Assembly (NCBI RefSeq): GCF_019127135.1
Contig: NZ_JAHOEA010000064.1
Location: 1 to 17,028, forward strand
Reading direction: 5' to 3'
Source: Segatella copri
GTDB taxonomy: Bacteria > Bacteroidota > Bacteroidia > Bacteroidales > Bacteroidaceae
Length of the DNA stretch: 17,028 nt
Part shown: in pieces, positions 1 through 8,292 of the stretch
Position numbering within the stretch: the first letter of the stretch is position 1
Layout: every line of letters starts with the position of its first letter
The notes under the pieces: model-generated
Told to the model about the DNA's origin: nothing
What the model saw: only the letters and a program-made list of their open reading frames with translations
The model's database searches: none
Program-made: the position numbers and the translations under genes

Positions 1-185
1 AAATGCTCAATTCAGTTGTTTGCTTCCCTAATTAAGTTTTCGGACGACCTCCCCCATTCATTTTTTTTTATTACTTTTGCCCCAAGAAAATTCAAACAAT
101 CATGTAAACGGTTAATTTATATAATTACCTATTGATATAGTAAAAACGGAATAAACAAATAGACTTAACTAAACTCTTTTAATAG
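1..185 (+). promoter_or_regulatory. Leader and possible promoter of the DUF3575-DUF3868 unit
   Basis: This stretch holds no gene that I can support. The box TACTTTTG at 72-79 matches the Bacteroidetes -7 consensus TAnnTTTG, and would give an untranslated leader of about 100 bases before the ATG at 186. I find no TTG about 20 bases upstream for the -33 element, so the assignment is weak. The sequence just before the ATG is AT-rich with no Shine-Dalgarno, as is normal in Bacteroidales. Confidence 0.35.
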
Positions 186-761
186 ATGGTGAAACGATTA
201 ATTTTAGCTATAGTGTTACTCTTATTTGTATCTCTAGCTAATTATGCGCAAAACACGGGAGTAAAGTCCAACCTCTTATATTGGGCTACAACAACTCCTA
301 ATCTCGGTGTCGAGACTGCCTTAGGCAAGAAGCATACCGCTCAGGTATTCTTTGGCTTCAATCCTTGGAAACAGTCCGGTGGCGACCAGTCAAGCCTTCG
401 TCATTGGCTTTTGCAACCAGAATACCGTTACTGGTTCTGCCAGAGCTTCAATGGCTGGTTCTTGGGTGTTCATGCCATGGGCGGACAGTTTAATGCAGGA
501 GGAGTGAAGTTACCCCTTGGCATTTTCAAATCTCTACGTGACCATCGCTATGAAGGATGGTATGTAGGTGGTGGTGTGACCGCTGGTTATCAATGGCCTC
601 TTTCCAAGCACTGGAACCTGGAAACCTCTGTAGGTTTCGGATATGATTATATCCAGTACGACAAGTTCAAGTGCGGTGCCTGTGGCGAGAAGGAGAAGTC
701 ATCTCATGACAACTACGTGGGTCCTACCAAGGCAGCCATTTCTCTTATTTATATGTTGTAA
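186..761 (+). CDS. DUF3575 family outer-membrane protein
   Basis: A 191-residue protein with a signal peptide (residues 1 to about 22, hydrophobic core LILAIVLLLFVSLA, probable signal peptidase I cut near YAQ). The mature start SNLLYWATTTPNLGVE is the typical opening of DUF3575. The end, with a CxxC pair (CGACGE) followed by NYVGPTKAAISLIYML, is its typical close. The body alternates aromatic and glycine-rich segments, as in a small outer-membrane beta-barrel; that fold is inferred. DUF3575 genes are commonly found beside DUF3868 genes upstream of Bacteroidales fimbrial subunits, as here, and the next gene starts 17 bases downstream, so the two are probably co-transcribed. The biochemical role is unknown; a part in outer-membrane assembly or anchoring of the fimbria is a context guess. 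Length is complete for the family. Confidence 0.85.
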   Translation: MVKRLILAIVLLLFVSLANYAQNTGVKSNLLYWATTTPNLGVETALGKKHTAQVFFGFNPWKQSGGDQSSLRHWLLQPEYRYWFCQSFNGWFLGVHAMGGQFNAGGVKLPLGIFKSLRDHRYEGWYVGGGVTAGYQWPLSKHWNLETSVGFGYDYIQYDKFKCGACGEKEKSSHDNYVGPTKAAISLIYML

Positions 762-778
762 CTCATTAAACATAATCT

Positions 779-2203
779 ATGAGTATGAAAGATTTTAAGA
801 ACTACATATTATTATTCAGCTCTCTTTTGATGGCTATGCCTCTTGCAGCCCAGGATTGCAAGAGTCTCAAGTTGGCTGCCGATAAGATTCAGGTATCTAA
901 TGTACAGATGTCTCATTACAATGACCTGGTTACGGTTGCGATGGATTTGAATCTCGACTCCCTGGATCTCCCTACCAACAACCAGCTTGTCTATACTCCG
1001 ATGATCAAGCATAAGGGTGAGCTGCTCAAGATGCCGGAGATTGTTATCAACGGCAGAAGACAGCAGATTATGTATGACCGTGGAGTAGGAAAGAAACAGT
1101 TGCAGCTTTCACCTCAAGCACTGGTGGTGAAGCGAGACAACAAGAAGCAGCAGACCGTGAAGTATCTTGCTTCAGTTCCTCTGTCTTCTAAGGAAAGAAA
1201 CTACGATTTGGATATTCACGAAGACCTCTGCGGTTGTGGTGATCTGCAGGACGGCAATGATTTCACGGTTTCTCGCCGTCGCCAGCCGGTAGCTTCCTTC
1301 GTCCGTCCGGAGGTAGAGATAATCAAGGTCCGTCATCTGGATAAGCGCGCTTATATCGATTTCCCGGTAGACCGTATAGAACTGCATCCTGATTACCGCC
1401 GTAATCCGGAACAGTTGGATAGCATCATCCGCACCATCAATGCATTGAAGGAAGACAGGAACCTCGAAGTGAGCGGCATCAACATTCATGGTTATGCATC
1501 ACCTGAGAGTCCTTACACCCATAATGATTATCTGGCAAAGAACCGTGCCAAGACGCTGACCGAATATGTGCGCCGGATGGTGAAGTTGCCAAACAACCTC
1601 TTCACGGTTTCTTCTACTCCAGAGGATTGGGATGGTCTGATAGCTTATATTAAAGGTAGCAACCTGGAGCATAAGGATGCCATTCTGGCGATTATTGCCG
1701 ATAAGAGTCTGAATCCGGATGCCCGCGAGTTGAAGATTAAGAAGCAGTATCCTTCAGAGTATCGCTTTATGCTCGACACCTGGTATCCAGCCCTCCGCCA
1801 TTCCGACTATCACATTACTTATAAGGTGAAACCTTTCGATGTGGAAGAGGCAAAGGAGATTATCAAGACCAAGCCACAGCAGTTGAGCCAGGAGGAGATG
1901 TTCATGGTAGCCCAGACTTACGAGCCAGGCAGCAAGGAGTTTAATGAAGTGATGGAGATCGCCGTCCGCATGTTCCCAGAGAATGAGACAGCGAATCTGA
2001 ATGCAGCCATAACCCGCTTGAATGCCGGTGATGCAGATAATGCGAAACAATATCTCGACAAGGCTGGAACCAGTGCCGATGCCCAGAATGCCCGAGGGGT
2101 CTATGAGATGCTGAAGGGCAACGAGAAGCAAGCTCGTTATTATCTGGAGCAGGCAGCCAAGGCAGGTATTGCTTCTGCAAAAGAAAATTTACAGAATCTA
2201 TAA
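779..2203 (+). CDS. DUF3868 / OmpA-like protein with C-terminal TPR-like repeats
   Basis: A 474-residue exported protein. Residues 1 to about 24 form a signal peptide ending PLAAQ; C27 is not in a lipobox. Residues about 25-170 resemble the DUF3868 beta-rich domain. Residues about 175-345 resemble an OmpA-like peptidoglycan-binding domain: the strand with HGYASPESP starts at G238 and is followed by NDYLAKNRAKTLTEYV, the usual motif helix. The last 100 residues or so (SKEFNEVMEIAVRMFPENE, then LNAGDADNAKQYLDKAG and KGNEKQARYYLEQAAKAG) read as TPR-like helices. A second in-frame ATG lies two codons in (785) and is equally plausible as the start. The pairing with DUF3575 suggests a periplasmic or outer-membrane partner tied to peptidoglycan. 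A scaffold role for the downstream fimbria is inference. Confidence 0.82.
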   Translation: MSMKDFKNYILLFSSLLMAMPLAAQDCKSLKLAADKIQVSNVQMSHYNDLVTVAMDLNLDSLDLPTNNQLVYTPMIKHKGELLKMPEIVINGRRQQIMYDRGVGKKQLQLSPQALVVKRDNKKQQTVKYLASVPLSSKERNYDLDIHEDLCGCGDLQDGNDFTVSRRRQPVASFVRPEVEIIKVRHLDKRAYIDFPVDRIELHPDYRRNPEQLDSIIRTINALKEDRNLEVSGINIHGYASPESPYTHNDYLAKNRAKTLTEYVRRMVKLPNNLFTVSSTPEDWDGLIAYIKGSNLEHKDAILAIIADKSLNPDARELKIKKQYPSEYRFMLDTWYPALRHSDYHITYKVKPFDVEEAKEIIKTKPQQLSQEEMFMVAQTYEPGSKEFNEVMEIAVRMFPENETANLNAAITRLNAGDADNAKQYLDKAGTSADAQNARGVYEMLKGNEKQARYYLEQAAKAGIASAKENLQNL

Positions 2204-2447
2204 AGTTATACATACTGTCTGTTTAGGACAATATAGCTATTCCTTAGAGCCAGGGTACTGCCCTGGCCTGGGACAGGCTCCTAGCTCAGGCATATCTTTT
2301 CTAAGTACAAATATAGAAAGTGACTCAAATATAACGTATTAGATGATTTGTAAACCGAATATATAAAAATGTAATATAATTAGATTTTTAAGAACGTTTA
2401 TAAGTAAAGAAATAAAATATTAATAACAATAATAAAAAGTTAATAAG
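2204..2447 (+). promoter_or_regulatory. AT-rich control region ahead of the fimbrial operon
   Basis: This 244-base gap separates the DUF3575/DUF3868 unit from the fimbrillin gene. Its left part contains a degenerate palindromic element (listed separately). The rest is very AT-rich and probably carries the fimbrial promoter. A partial -7-like box, TAGATTTT, lies at 2381-2388, about 60 bases before the ATG, without a properly spaced TTG. Two exact TAnnTTTG boxes (TATATTTG) occur on the minus strand at 2308-2315 and 2326-2333, facing away from the fimbrillin gene. I cannot name the start site from sequence alone. Confidence 0.35.
2247..2295. repeat. Degenerate palindromic element, related to the 15.2-kb one
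   Basis: GCCAGGG (2249-2255) pairs with CCCTGGC (2261-2267) around a 5-base loop. Just after it, GCTCCTAGCTCAGG-CAT at about 2277-2293 is close to the GCTCCTAGCCCAGGGCAT in the left arm of the large palindrome near 15197. It therefore looks like a decayed copy of the same intergenic repeat family. It sits 45 bases after a stop codon and could also act as a transcription pause or 3'-end stabiliser. There is no T-run, so I do not call it an intrinsic terminator. Confidence 0.5.
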
Positions 2448-4265
2448 ATGAAGAAAACTTTATTATTTTCCGTTGCATTGGCGGGGCTGATGCTCGGTTC
2501 TTGTTCAAGTAGTGATGATTTGAATGGTGGTGGTAACAACACAGGTTTCAATGAGACTGGTAAGGGATATATTAATATCTCTTTGAACTTGCCTACACAG
2601 GGTAAGAATGTATCAAGAGCAGCAAATGATGTGACTGCAGATGGTGATGTTGATGAGTATAATGTGAAAGATGCTGCTTTGCTTTTGTTTGCAGGTTCAA
2701 ATGAAAATGATGCTGTATTTCAAGGAGCATATAACTTGGAAGGCTTGAAAAAAGATATTAGTGCTAATGCGCAGATTTCTACCCAATTAACTAAGGTTCA
2801 AGAGATTAGTTCTATTTCTGCATCTGGTAAAATCTATGCTTTTGTTCTTGTTAATAAAGGCACTAAGATTATCGTAGGTACTGATCATACTATAACCGTT
2901 AATGGTACTGCGTTCAGTGGTAATTTCTCTGATTTCTCTAAGCTTGAAGTTAATGGTGCTTTTGTTAAAGATAACTTGATGATGACTAATGTTCCTGTTG
3001 TAACTAAACCAGGTACTGCAGCATTTGATGATGCAACAGTTTTGGCTGATGTAACTACATCTATTTTTAAGACAGAAGCAGAAGCAAAAGCTAATCCTGC
3101 TGCTGATATTTTTGTTGAGCGCGTAGCTTCTAAGGTTACATTAGGTCAGACTGGTTCTGGAACTTCAATAGAAACTCTTTCTGCTGATGGTACACCTGCT
3201 AAGAATTTTAAATACACTTTGGAGGGTTGGAACTTGGCTAATGTAAATAAGTCTTCTTATTTGGTTCGTCAATATGATAATTCATGGAAAGACTTGAAAT
3301 CTGACGGTACTGATTTCCTCACTGGTGCTGATAAATCAGCTTTTGACGCTAATCCTTATCGTTTTGCAGGTATAAAATTGATTAAGACTAATGAGTCATT
3401 AAATCCTGCTGCTAATAAGTATCGTACATATTGGGGAAAGGATATTAATTATACGAATGATGCTCCATTTGCTTCGGATGCAATTGTAGGGGATGCGGAT
3501 TTGACATTAGAAAAGGATGCTAGTACCTATTGTTATGAAAATACCTTTGATGTAGCTCATCAGAATGTTTGTAATACTACTACTGCTATTGTAAAGATGA
3601 AGATTACTCCTGATTCTTATACAGATGGTACTACTTTCTATACAATTAATGGAGGTAAAGATGTTGTTTATTCATTAGCAAATGCAAAAACAAAGGTGGG
3701 TAATCAGTTCTTGGCTGAGAATACTGAGTCTTCTTTGAAGACTAAATATTTCTCTACTGTTACTGAGGCTGGTAAGATTAAGGTGTCTGATGTTGAATTT
3801 TCAGATAAAGCTGGTGCGGTTACTTTCACTAAGCTAGTTTTGACCTTTACACCAACTGCTACAGGTAGTGCAACAAAAACTGTTAATGTTACAGATGCTG
3901 CTGTATTAACAGCTCTTGCTAACAATATCAAGGTTGTAGAATATAAGGATGGTTATTCTTATTATAATATCTTGATTAAGCACTTTGGTGATGAGCTTAC
4001 TCCTTGGAATCCTTCTACAAAAACTTCAGGTATTTCATACCCATCTTCTAACGAAGCTAATTGGTTAGGTCGTTATGGTGTGCTTCGTAACAACTGGTAT
4101 GATTTGGATATTACTGGTGTAAGTCGACTTGGTGCAGCAACTCCAGAGGAACTTGATGTAAAGAATGATCCTACGCCAGATGATAATTTGAAGAGTTACA
4201 TCTCTGTCAAGATCAACGTCCTCTCTTGGGCTAAGCGTACACAGGGTGCAATCCTCGGTCAGTAA
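2448..4265 (+). CDS. Mfa1-like major fimbrial subunit (fimbrillin precursor)
   Basis: A 605-residue lipoprotein precursor. The signal ends in the lipobox LGSC (C19), then an S/D/N/G-rich linker and the first strand GYINISLNLP. A candidate processing site VSR57|A58 follows, matching where Mfa1/FimA precursors are cut by an Arg-specific protease to free the groove for strand exchange. DVDEYNVKDAALLLFAG is the usual N-terminal core strand. Near the C-terminus the family motif VLRNNWYDL (R547) leads to the last strand SVKINVLSWAKRTQ, the likely donor strand. Mfa1 homologues are usually about 450-600 residues, so this is long but complete. It is the first gene of the operon, 53 bases before the anchor gene, as expected for a shaft subunit. 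The body has A/T-ending codons while the last 80 bases or so are markedly richer in G+C (32 of 60 at 4201-4260), suggesting a mosaic gene. Confidence 0.85.
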   Translation: MKKTLLFSVALAGLMLGSCSSSDDLNGGGNNTGFNETGKGYINISLNLPTQGKNVSRAANDVTADGDVDEYNVKDAALLLFAGSNENDAVFQGAYNLEGLKKDISANAQISTQLTKVQEISSISASGKIYAFVLVNKGTKIIVGTDHTITVNGTAFSGNFSDFSKLEVNGAFVKDNLMMTNVPVVTKPGTAAFDDATVLADVTTSIFKTEAEAKANPAADIFVERVASKVTLGQTGSGTSIETLSADGTPAKNFKYTLEGWNLANVNKSSYLVRQYDNSWKDLKSDGTDFLTGADKSAFDANPYRFAGIKLIKTNESLNPAANKYRTYWGKDINYTNDAPFASDAIVGDADLTLEKDASTYCYENTFDVAHQNVCNTTTAIVKMKITPDSYTDGTTFYTINGGKDVVYSLANAKTKVGNQFLAENTESSLKTKYFSTVTEAGKIKVSDVEFSDKAGAVTFTKLVLTFTPTATGSATKTVNVTDAAVLTALANNIKVVEYKDGYSYYNILIKHFGDELTPWNPSTKTSGISYPSSNEANWLGRYGVLRNNWYDLDITGVSRLGAATPEELDVKNDPTPDDNLKSYISVKINVLSWAKRTQGAILGQ

Positions 4266-4318
4266 TTTGAGGGAATTATAAAACGATAAAATATAGAAAA
4301 CAATAATTGATTAGCGAT

Positions 4319-5398
4319 ATGATAGCGCAGAAGATAAATAAATGGTTAAAGGGTGTCATGGCAGCTGCCATGACCCTGACCGTCGCGACCTCATGCCACG
4401 ATATGTGGCACCAGGATTACAGCGATTGTCCTAATGGTGTATATGTGAAGTTTAAGTATGATTATAACCTCCAGCGTGCCGACATGTTCAACGACCATGT
4501 TGGACAGGTAACGCTGTATGTATTCGACGAGAACGGAAACTATATAACCCAACAGACCGAGACGAATTCTGCGCTATCATCGCCTCTCAAAGACCCAAAT
4601 TATGTGATGCACGTCGAGAACCTGCAGCCAGGTAAATATCAGTTCCTTGCCCTTGCCGGACAGAATGCTTACGCCGACCAGTTAACTTCAGGTCGTGCCA
4701 AGTTCGTTCGTACCGCTCCATCGGCTACAGGAGATAAGATGCAGAAACTGGAAGTGAATCTCGATCATGAAAATAGGGGAGAGTATGATGAGGTTGTCAA
4801 CAACAGCCTTCCTCTCGATACCCTCTGGCATGGTAAACAGCTGGAGGCAGTAGAGGTATCATCCTCAAAACCTTCTTATGCAACCATCCCTCTGGTGCGT
4901 GATACCAAGAAGATCAATGTGGCGCTCCGTGACCTTGACTCTCCACAGGATATGGATGTCAACGACTACACGATGACCATCGAAGACCATAATGCCCGCA
5001 TCCTTTGGGATAACTCTCTCGATGAGAGCCGTAAACTCATTTATACCCCTCATGCCACATGGAATACGGTAGATGAGGACGAGCAGGGCAAGATAGCCCA
5101 TGCTGACTTTATGACTTCCCGTATTCTGAAGCACGAAGATTACAACCAGGATGGCCGACTCCTGATTAAGAGTAAGGAGACCGGAAATACGGTAGTCAAT
5201 GTAGACCTGCCAGACCTCTTGAGTCGTCTTCGCACCAGCGAGGAGTACAGTTATAGTGCACAGGAATTCCTAGACCGTGCCTACGATTACAAACTTCAGT
5301 TCTTTATTCAGGGTGGCAAGCTCAAGTATTGCTACATCACCATCAGCGTGAATGTACTGAGTTGGAGCAAGCGCATCCAGTTCGAAGAACTCCATTAA
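4319..5398 (+). CDS. FimB/Mfa2 family fimbrial anchor lipoprotein
   Basis: A 359-residue protein from the ATG at 4319; an in-frame TTG at 4307 would add four residues but is less likely. The signal peptide ends in a relaxed lipobox ATSC (C26). The mature start DCPNGVYVKFKYDYNLQRADMF, then VGQVTLYVFDENGNYI, is diagnostic for the FimB/Mfa2 family, which anchors the fimbria to the outer membrane and limits its length. LQPGKYQFLALAG is another family strand. No SRA site follows the first strand, unlike the three fimbrillins here, consistent with a subunit that keeps its lipid. The C-terminus SVNVLSWSKRIQ nearly copies the major subunit's final strand, so the anchor may supply the donor strand for the first shaft subunit (inference). 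Codons are richer in G+C than in the gene upstream (32 of 60 at 4921-4980). Confidence 0.9.
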   Translation: MIAQKINKWLKGVMAAAMTLTVATSCHDMWHQDYSDCPNGVYVKFKYDYNLQRADMFNDHVGQVTLYVFDENGNYITQQTETNSALSSPLKDPNYVMHVENLQPGKYQFLALAGQNAYADQLTSGRAKFVRTAPSATGDKMQKLEVNLDHENRGEYDEVVNNSLPLDTLWHGKQLEAVEVSSSKPSYATIPLVRDTKKINVALRDLDSPQDMDVNDYTMTIEDHNARILWDNSLDESRKLIYTPHATWNTVDEDEQGKIAHADFMTSRILKHEDYNQDGRLLIKSKETGNTVVNVDLPDLLSRLRTSEEYSYSAQEFLDRAYDYKLQFFIQGGKLKYCYITISVNVLSWSKRIQFEELH

Positions 5399-5443
5399 CA
5401 TGTCCTACCCGGCTTTCAGCAAGCCGATATAAAAAGAAAGTGT

Positions 5444-6799
5444 ATGTTTAAAATGAAAACTATAACCCTCTCATTGCTAGCCATTTTGCTGGTTATGTCG
5501 TTTGCATCCTGTGCAAGTGACACTACTAGTGATTTGCCTCTGCCAAGCAAAGATATGAAGGCATATCTGCAGGTAAAGGTAACGGTGGAAGGTAGTGGAG
5601 ATACACGAGTGAGTAGGGCAACTAAAGGACCTCAAGGAGGTGAAAGCGGAGATGATAGAGAACCAGGAATCAATCATGAAAATGATGTCAATTCTCTTGC
5701 TGTCTTGCTATATGAATCTGATAAAAATGACCTGTCGGAAGCTGATGCTACAATAGATTATGTATATACATTCACCAATTTAAATAAGGTTACAACTTCT
5801 TCCGGCAGCGATGCAACTTATACTACCGTTCCAAGAGAAATAGATGCATCAATTGTCGGCAAGAATTATCATGTGATAGTGATTGCCAATGCAGACGATA
5901 TGACTTCCAGATGTAAAGGAAAGATTAGTGAAGTAAGAGATTTGCAGATGTCGAAGGTGTGCACCCGAGATGCTGATATTACAAAGTTCTCAAACTTCAT
6001 CATGTCATCAAAGAAGGATGCTATGATAGATTTCACCAAGGAAGGTTCAGAAACAGATCCGTATCAGGTAGATGTAGACATTGAGCGCTTGGCTGCCCGT
6101 ATCGACATCATTCCAAATGCTACTTTTGATGGCACCAGTCAAGGTTATTATTATAACGTAATGGATGGAACAAATGTAATAGGTGGTTTTAAGCTTGAAT
6201 CTGTAACTCCTACCAAGGTTATGACATCAGGAGAATACCTGATAAAGCGAGTATCTTCAGATAAAGATGTATCTACAGTTACTTATTTCGGCCAAGAAGT
6301 AATGAATCCTACAACCAAGGCTTCTACTAATTATGTGGTTTGTCCATGGACAAAGAATCGTACAGGTCTTACTCTCGCAGAAGCCGAAGGCCCTGCATCT
6401 CTATATAATGTAAAGAAGACAACTTCTACCAGTACAGCTGTAGGAGAAGCATCTTACATCCTCGATTATCTGATGGAGAATACGACCACCGATAATGCCG
6501 AGACTTATTCTACAGGTCTTATCTTTAAAGGCAAGTATTACGAGTCTTCCGAATGGGATGCAACCACAAAGAAGCCTAAGACTGGTTTTGCTGGAACAGA
6601 AAAGGAATATACCTATACACTCCGTCATAGCGACCCTTCTGGAAGTGGAACCACCGCTGACCCGATGCATTTTGGTGTTGTTCGCAACAACATCTATCAG
6701 GTAAAGGTAGATGGTGTAGAAGGAAAGTCTAAAGGTATCAAGTTGACCATACATGTAGTCCCTTGGGCACATTACGACCATGGGGAAGTAATATATTAA
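5444..6799 (+). CDS. Mfa1-like accessory fimbrillin lipoprotein
   Basis: A 451-residue precursor (or 448 from the second ATG, at 5453). The lipobox is FASC (C23). The first strand AYLQVKVTVEG is followed by a candidate maturation site VSR58|A59, the same VSRA found in the major subunit, then a G/E/D-rich linker. ENDVNSLAVLLYES is the core strand of Mfa1-type fimbrillins. Near the end, HFGVVRNNIYQVKVDGV (R414) is the conserved RNNxY motif, and IKLTIHVVPWAHYDHGEVIY closes the protein. This last strand differs from the NVLSW ending shared by the shaft and anchor proteins, so the protein may sit at the tip or as a minor subunit (inference). It starts 45 bases after the anchor gene, in the position of accessory genes mfa3-mfa4 of P. 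gingivalis; I cannot assign one-to-one orthology. Confidence 0.78.
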   Translation: MFKMKTITLSLLAILLVMSFASCASDTTSDLPLPSKDMKAYLQVKVTVEGSGDTRVSRATKGPQGGESGDDREPGINHENDVNSLAVLLYESDKNDLSEADATIDYVYTFTNLNKVTTSSGSDATYTTVPREIDASIVGKNYHVIVIANADDMTSRCKGKISEVRDLQMSKVCTRDADITKFSNFIMSSKKDAMIDFTKEGSETDPYQVDVDIERLAARIDIIPNATFDGTSQGYYYNVMDGTNVIGGFKLESVTPTKVMTSGEYLIKRVSSDKDVSTVTYFGQEVMNPTTKASTNYVVCPWTKNRTGLTLAEAEGPASLYNVKKTTSTSTAVGEASYILDYLMENTTTDNAETYSTGLIFKGKYYESSEWDATTKKPKTGFAGTEKEYTYTLRHSDPSGSGTTADPMHFGVVRNNIYQVKVDGVEGKSKGIKLTIHVVPWAHYDHGEVIY

Positions 6800-6831
6800 A
6801 CACTAAGATTAATTTACAAAGTATAACTAAA

Positions 6832-8265
6832 ATGAGAAAACATATAATGAAATATATGGCTTGCCTGGTGATGCTGCTTCTGACTTTTGCAGCATGTTCG
6901 CCTGATAGTGATGCTTCTGATCCGGGAAGTATCACCAACAAGACATATACTCTCCATTTTAATCTGTCTCCAGTATCAGGAAGTTCTGCTTCTTCCCGTG
7001 CAGAAACTAATACTGCAAGAACTCCCGATTCATGGGAGGGCGGTTCTAAAGAAGAGAACATGAAGAGTTGGACAGTTGTCTTTGTAAAGTCTGATGGAAC
7101 GGTAGCGAAAGTTGTCAAGCAGCCATCCGTAGAAGAAGGCAAAGAGGAAGATGATGTAATAGTTACCGGTTTGGAAGCAGAAACCAAATATACGGTCTAT
7201 TCTTTTGCCAATATATCAGATGCTGATCTCGGTACGATTACGGAGGGTTCTCCTTCTCCTAACTTCGATTCCAAATCATTTGCTGTCAATGGTAATGATA
7301 TGGATATTAAAGCGAATGGTATCCCTATGAGTAATAAACAGGTGGTAACTATCGGCTCTGACGGCCAACCGGATGTCAAGGATTTATATGTAGTAAGAAT
7401 GCTATCCAAGATTACGCTCAAGTTCCGCAACATGACAGGTGAAGATATTACCGTAAAGAATGTAAGTATCAGCGATATTACAAGCAATCCTACTACAGGA
7501 GCAAATATCAAGCTGCTTCCTGCAAACAATGTTGTTTCATCTACGAATGTTGCCCAAACACCAAATTTGGTAGAAAATGCTAAAAGAGATGATTTTACAC
7601 ATGCGATTACACCTGGTTTGACAATAGCCAAGAATACAACCGATTATGATACAGATAACAGCCGTTCGGTTTCTTTCTATGTCAACGAGAGTCAAGCCGG
7701 CAATGCTTATCCTTACTTTGTAGTAACGCTCGTAACGAATGTTGGTTCACAACGATATTTCATGTATACCGACTGGAATCAGATAGCCCGCAACGACCAT
7801 CATGTCTTAAAGTTGGCGCTGAGCGATTACAAGCTACGCCTCAAGGTAGAGGACTTTGGATCTATCGGTTCGGCTCCGTCATTGAAAGATGACGGAAAAC
7901 AGCTCAATCTCATTTTCCATGATTTAGAGGAGTTCCATATCATTCCTTCTGTTACGAAGTATAGTGATGAATCATCTGTCTCTTTCACTAATCTTGAGTG
8001 GACGAGACTCTCGGAATCGGAGACTGGAGCAGAATCAAAAGCCTTCAGTACGATACCATCTATCGTTTCTAGCAAAGACAGAATTGAGGCGGAAACCAAA
8101 GGTGAGTTAGGCAAGAAGATAGGTCCAATCATCTATCAGCTTTCTGTGAAAGTTAATGATGGAGTTGATTCACCAACGCTGGTATATCGGGTAGCCATCT
8201 CTCAGGATTTAACCTGGTACTCAGCAAGGCGCCATAACGGTGCATTTTGGATATGTAAACAATAA
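6832..8265 (+). CDS. Fimbrillin-like lipoprotein with an extra C-terminal domain
   Basis: A 477-residue protein. I choose the ATG at 6832 because it gives a clean lipoprotein signal (MRKHIMKYMACLVMLLLTFAAC, C22) and leaves a 32-base gap; an in-frame TTG at 6763 would overlap the previous gene and bury the signal. The first strand YTLHFNLSPVSG leads to a candidate cut SSR56|A57, aligned with the VSRA sites of the other subunits. GIPMSNKQ and VRMLSKITLKFRNMTGE are typical fimbrillin core strands. IARNDHHVLKLAL (about residue 318) matches the RNNxY position, but instead of ending soon after, the chain goes on for about 150 residues with a further beta-rich segment closing in ICKQ. That extension suggests a tip or adaptor role, perhaps joining the fimbria to the giant protein next door. 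No adhesin domain is recognised. Confidence 0.7.
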   Translation: MRKHIMKYMACLVMLLLTFAACSPDSDASDPGSITNKTYTLHFNLSPVSGSSASSRAETNTARTPDSWEGGSKEENMKSWTVVFVKSDGTVAKVVKQPSVEEGKEEDDVIVTGLEAETKYTVYSFANISDADLGTITEGSPSPNFDSKSFAVNGNDMDIKANGIPMSNKQVVTIGSDGQPDVKDLYVVRMLSKITLKFRNMTGEDITVKNVSISDITSNPTTGANIKLLPANNVVSSTNVAQTPNLVENAKRDDFTHAITPGLTIAKNTTDYDTDNSRSVSFYVNESQAGNAYPYFVVTLVTNVGSQRYFMYTDWNQIARNDHHVLKLALSDYKLRLKVEDFGSIGSAPSLKDDGKQLNLIFHDLEEFHIIPSVTKYSDESSVSFTNLEWTRLSESETGAESKAFSTIPSIVSSKDRIEAETKGELGKKIGPIIYQLSVKVNDGVDSPTLVYRVAISQDLTWYSARRHNGAFWICKQ

Positions 8266-8292
8266 TACTTATATTAAAAAACATTGAAGCTT

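Noticed and set aside
812..2213. Several minus-strand open frames of 66-125 codons over the DUF3868 gene
   Set aside because: They lie wholly or almost wholly in antisense to a well-supported gene, have no family resemblance or signal, and are best explained as shadows of its codon use.
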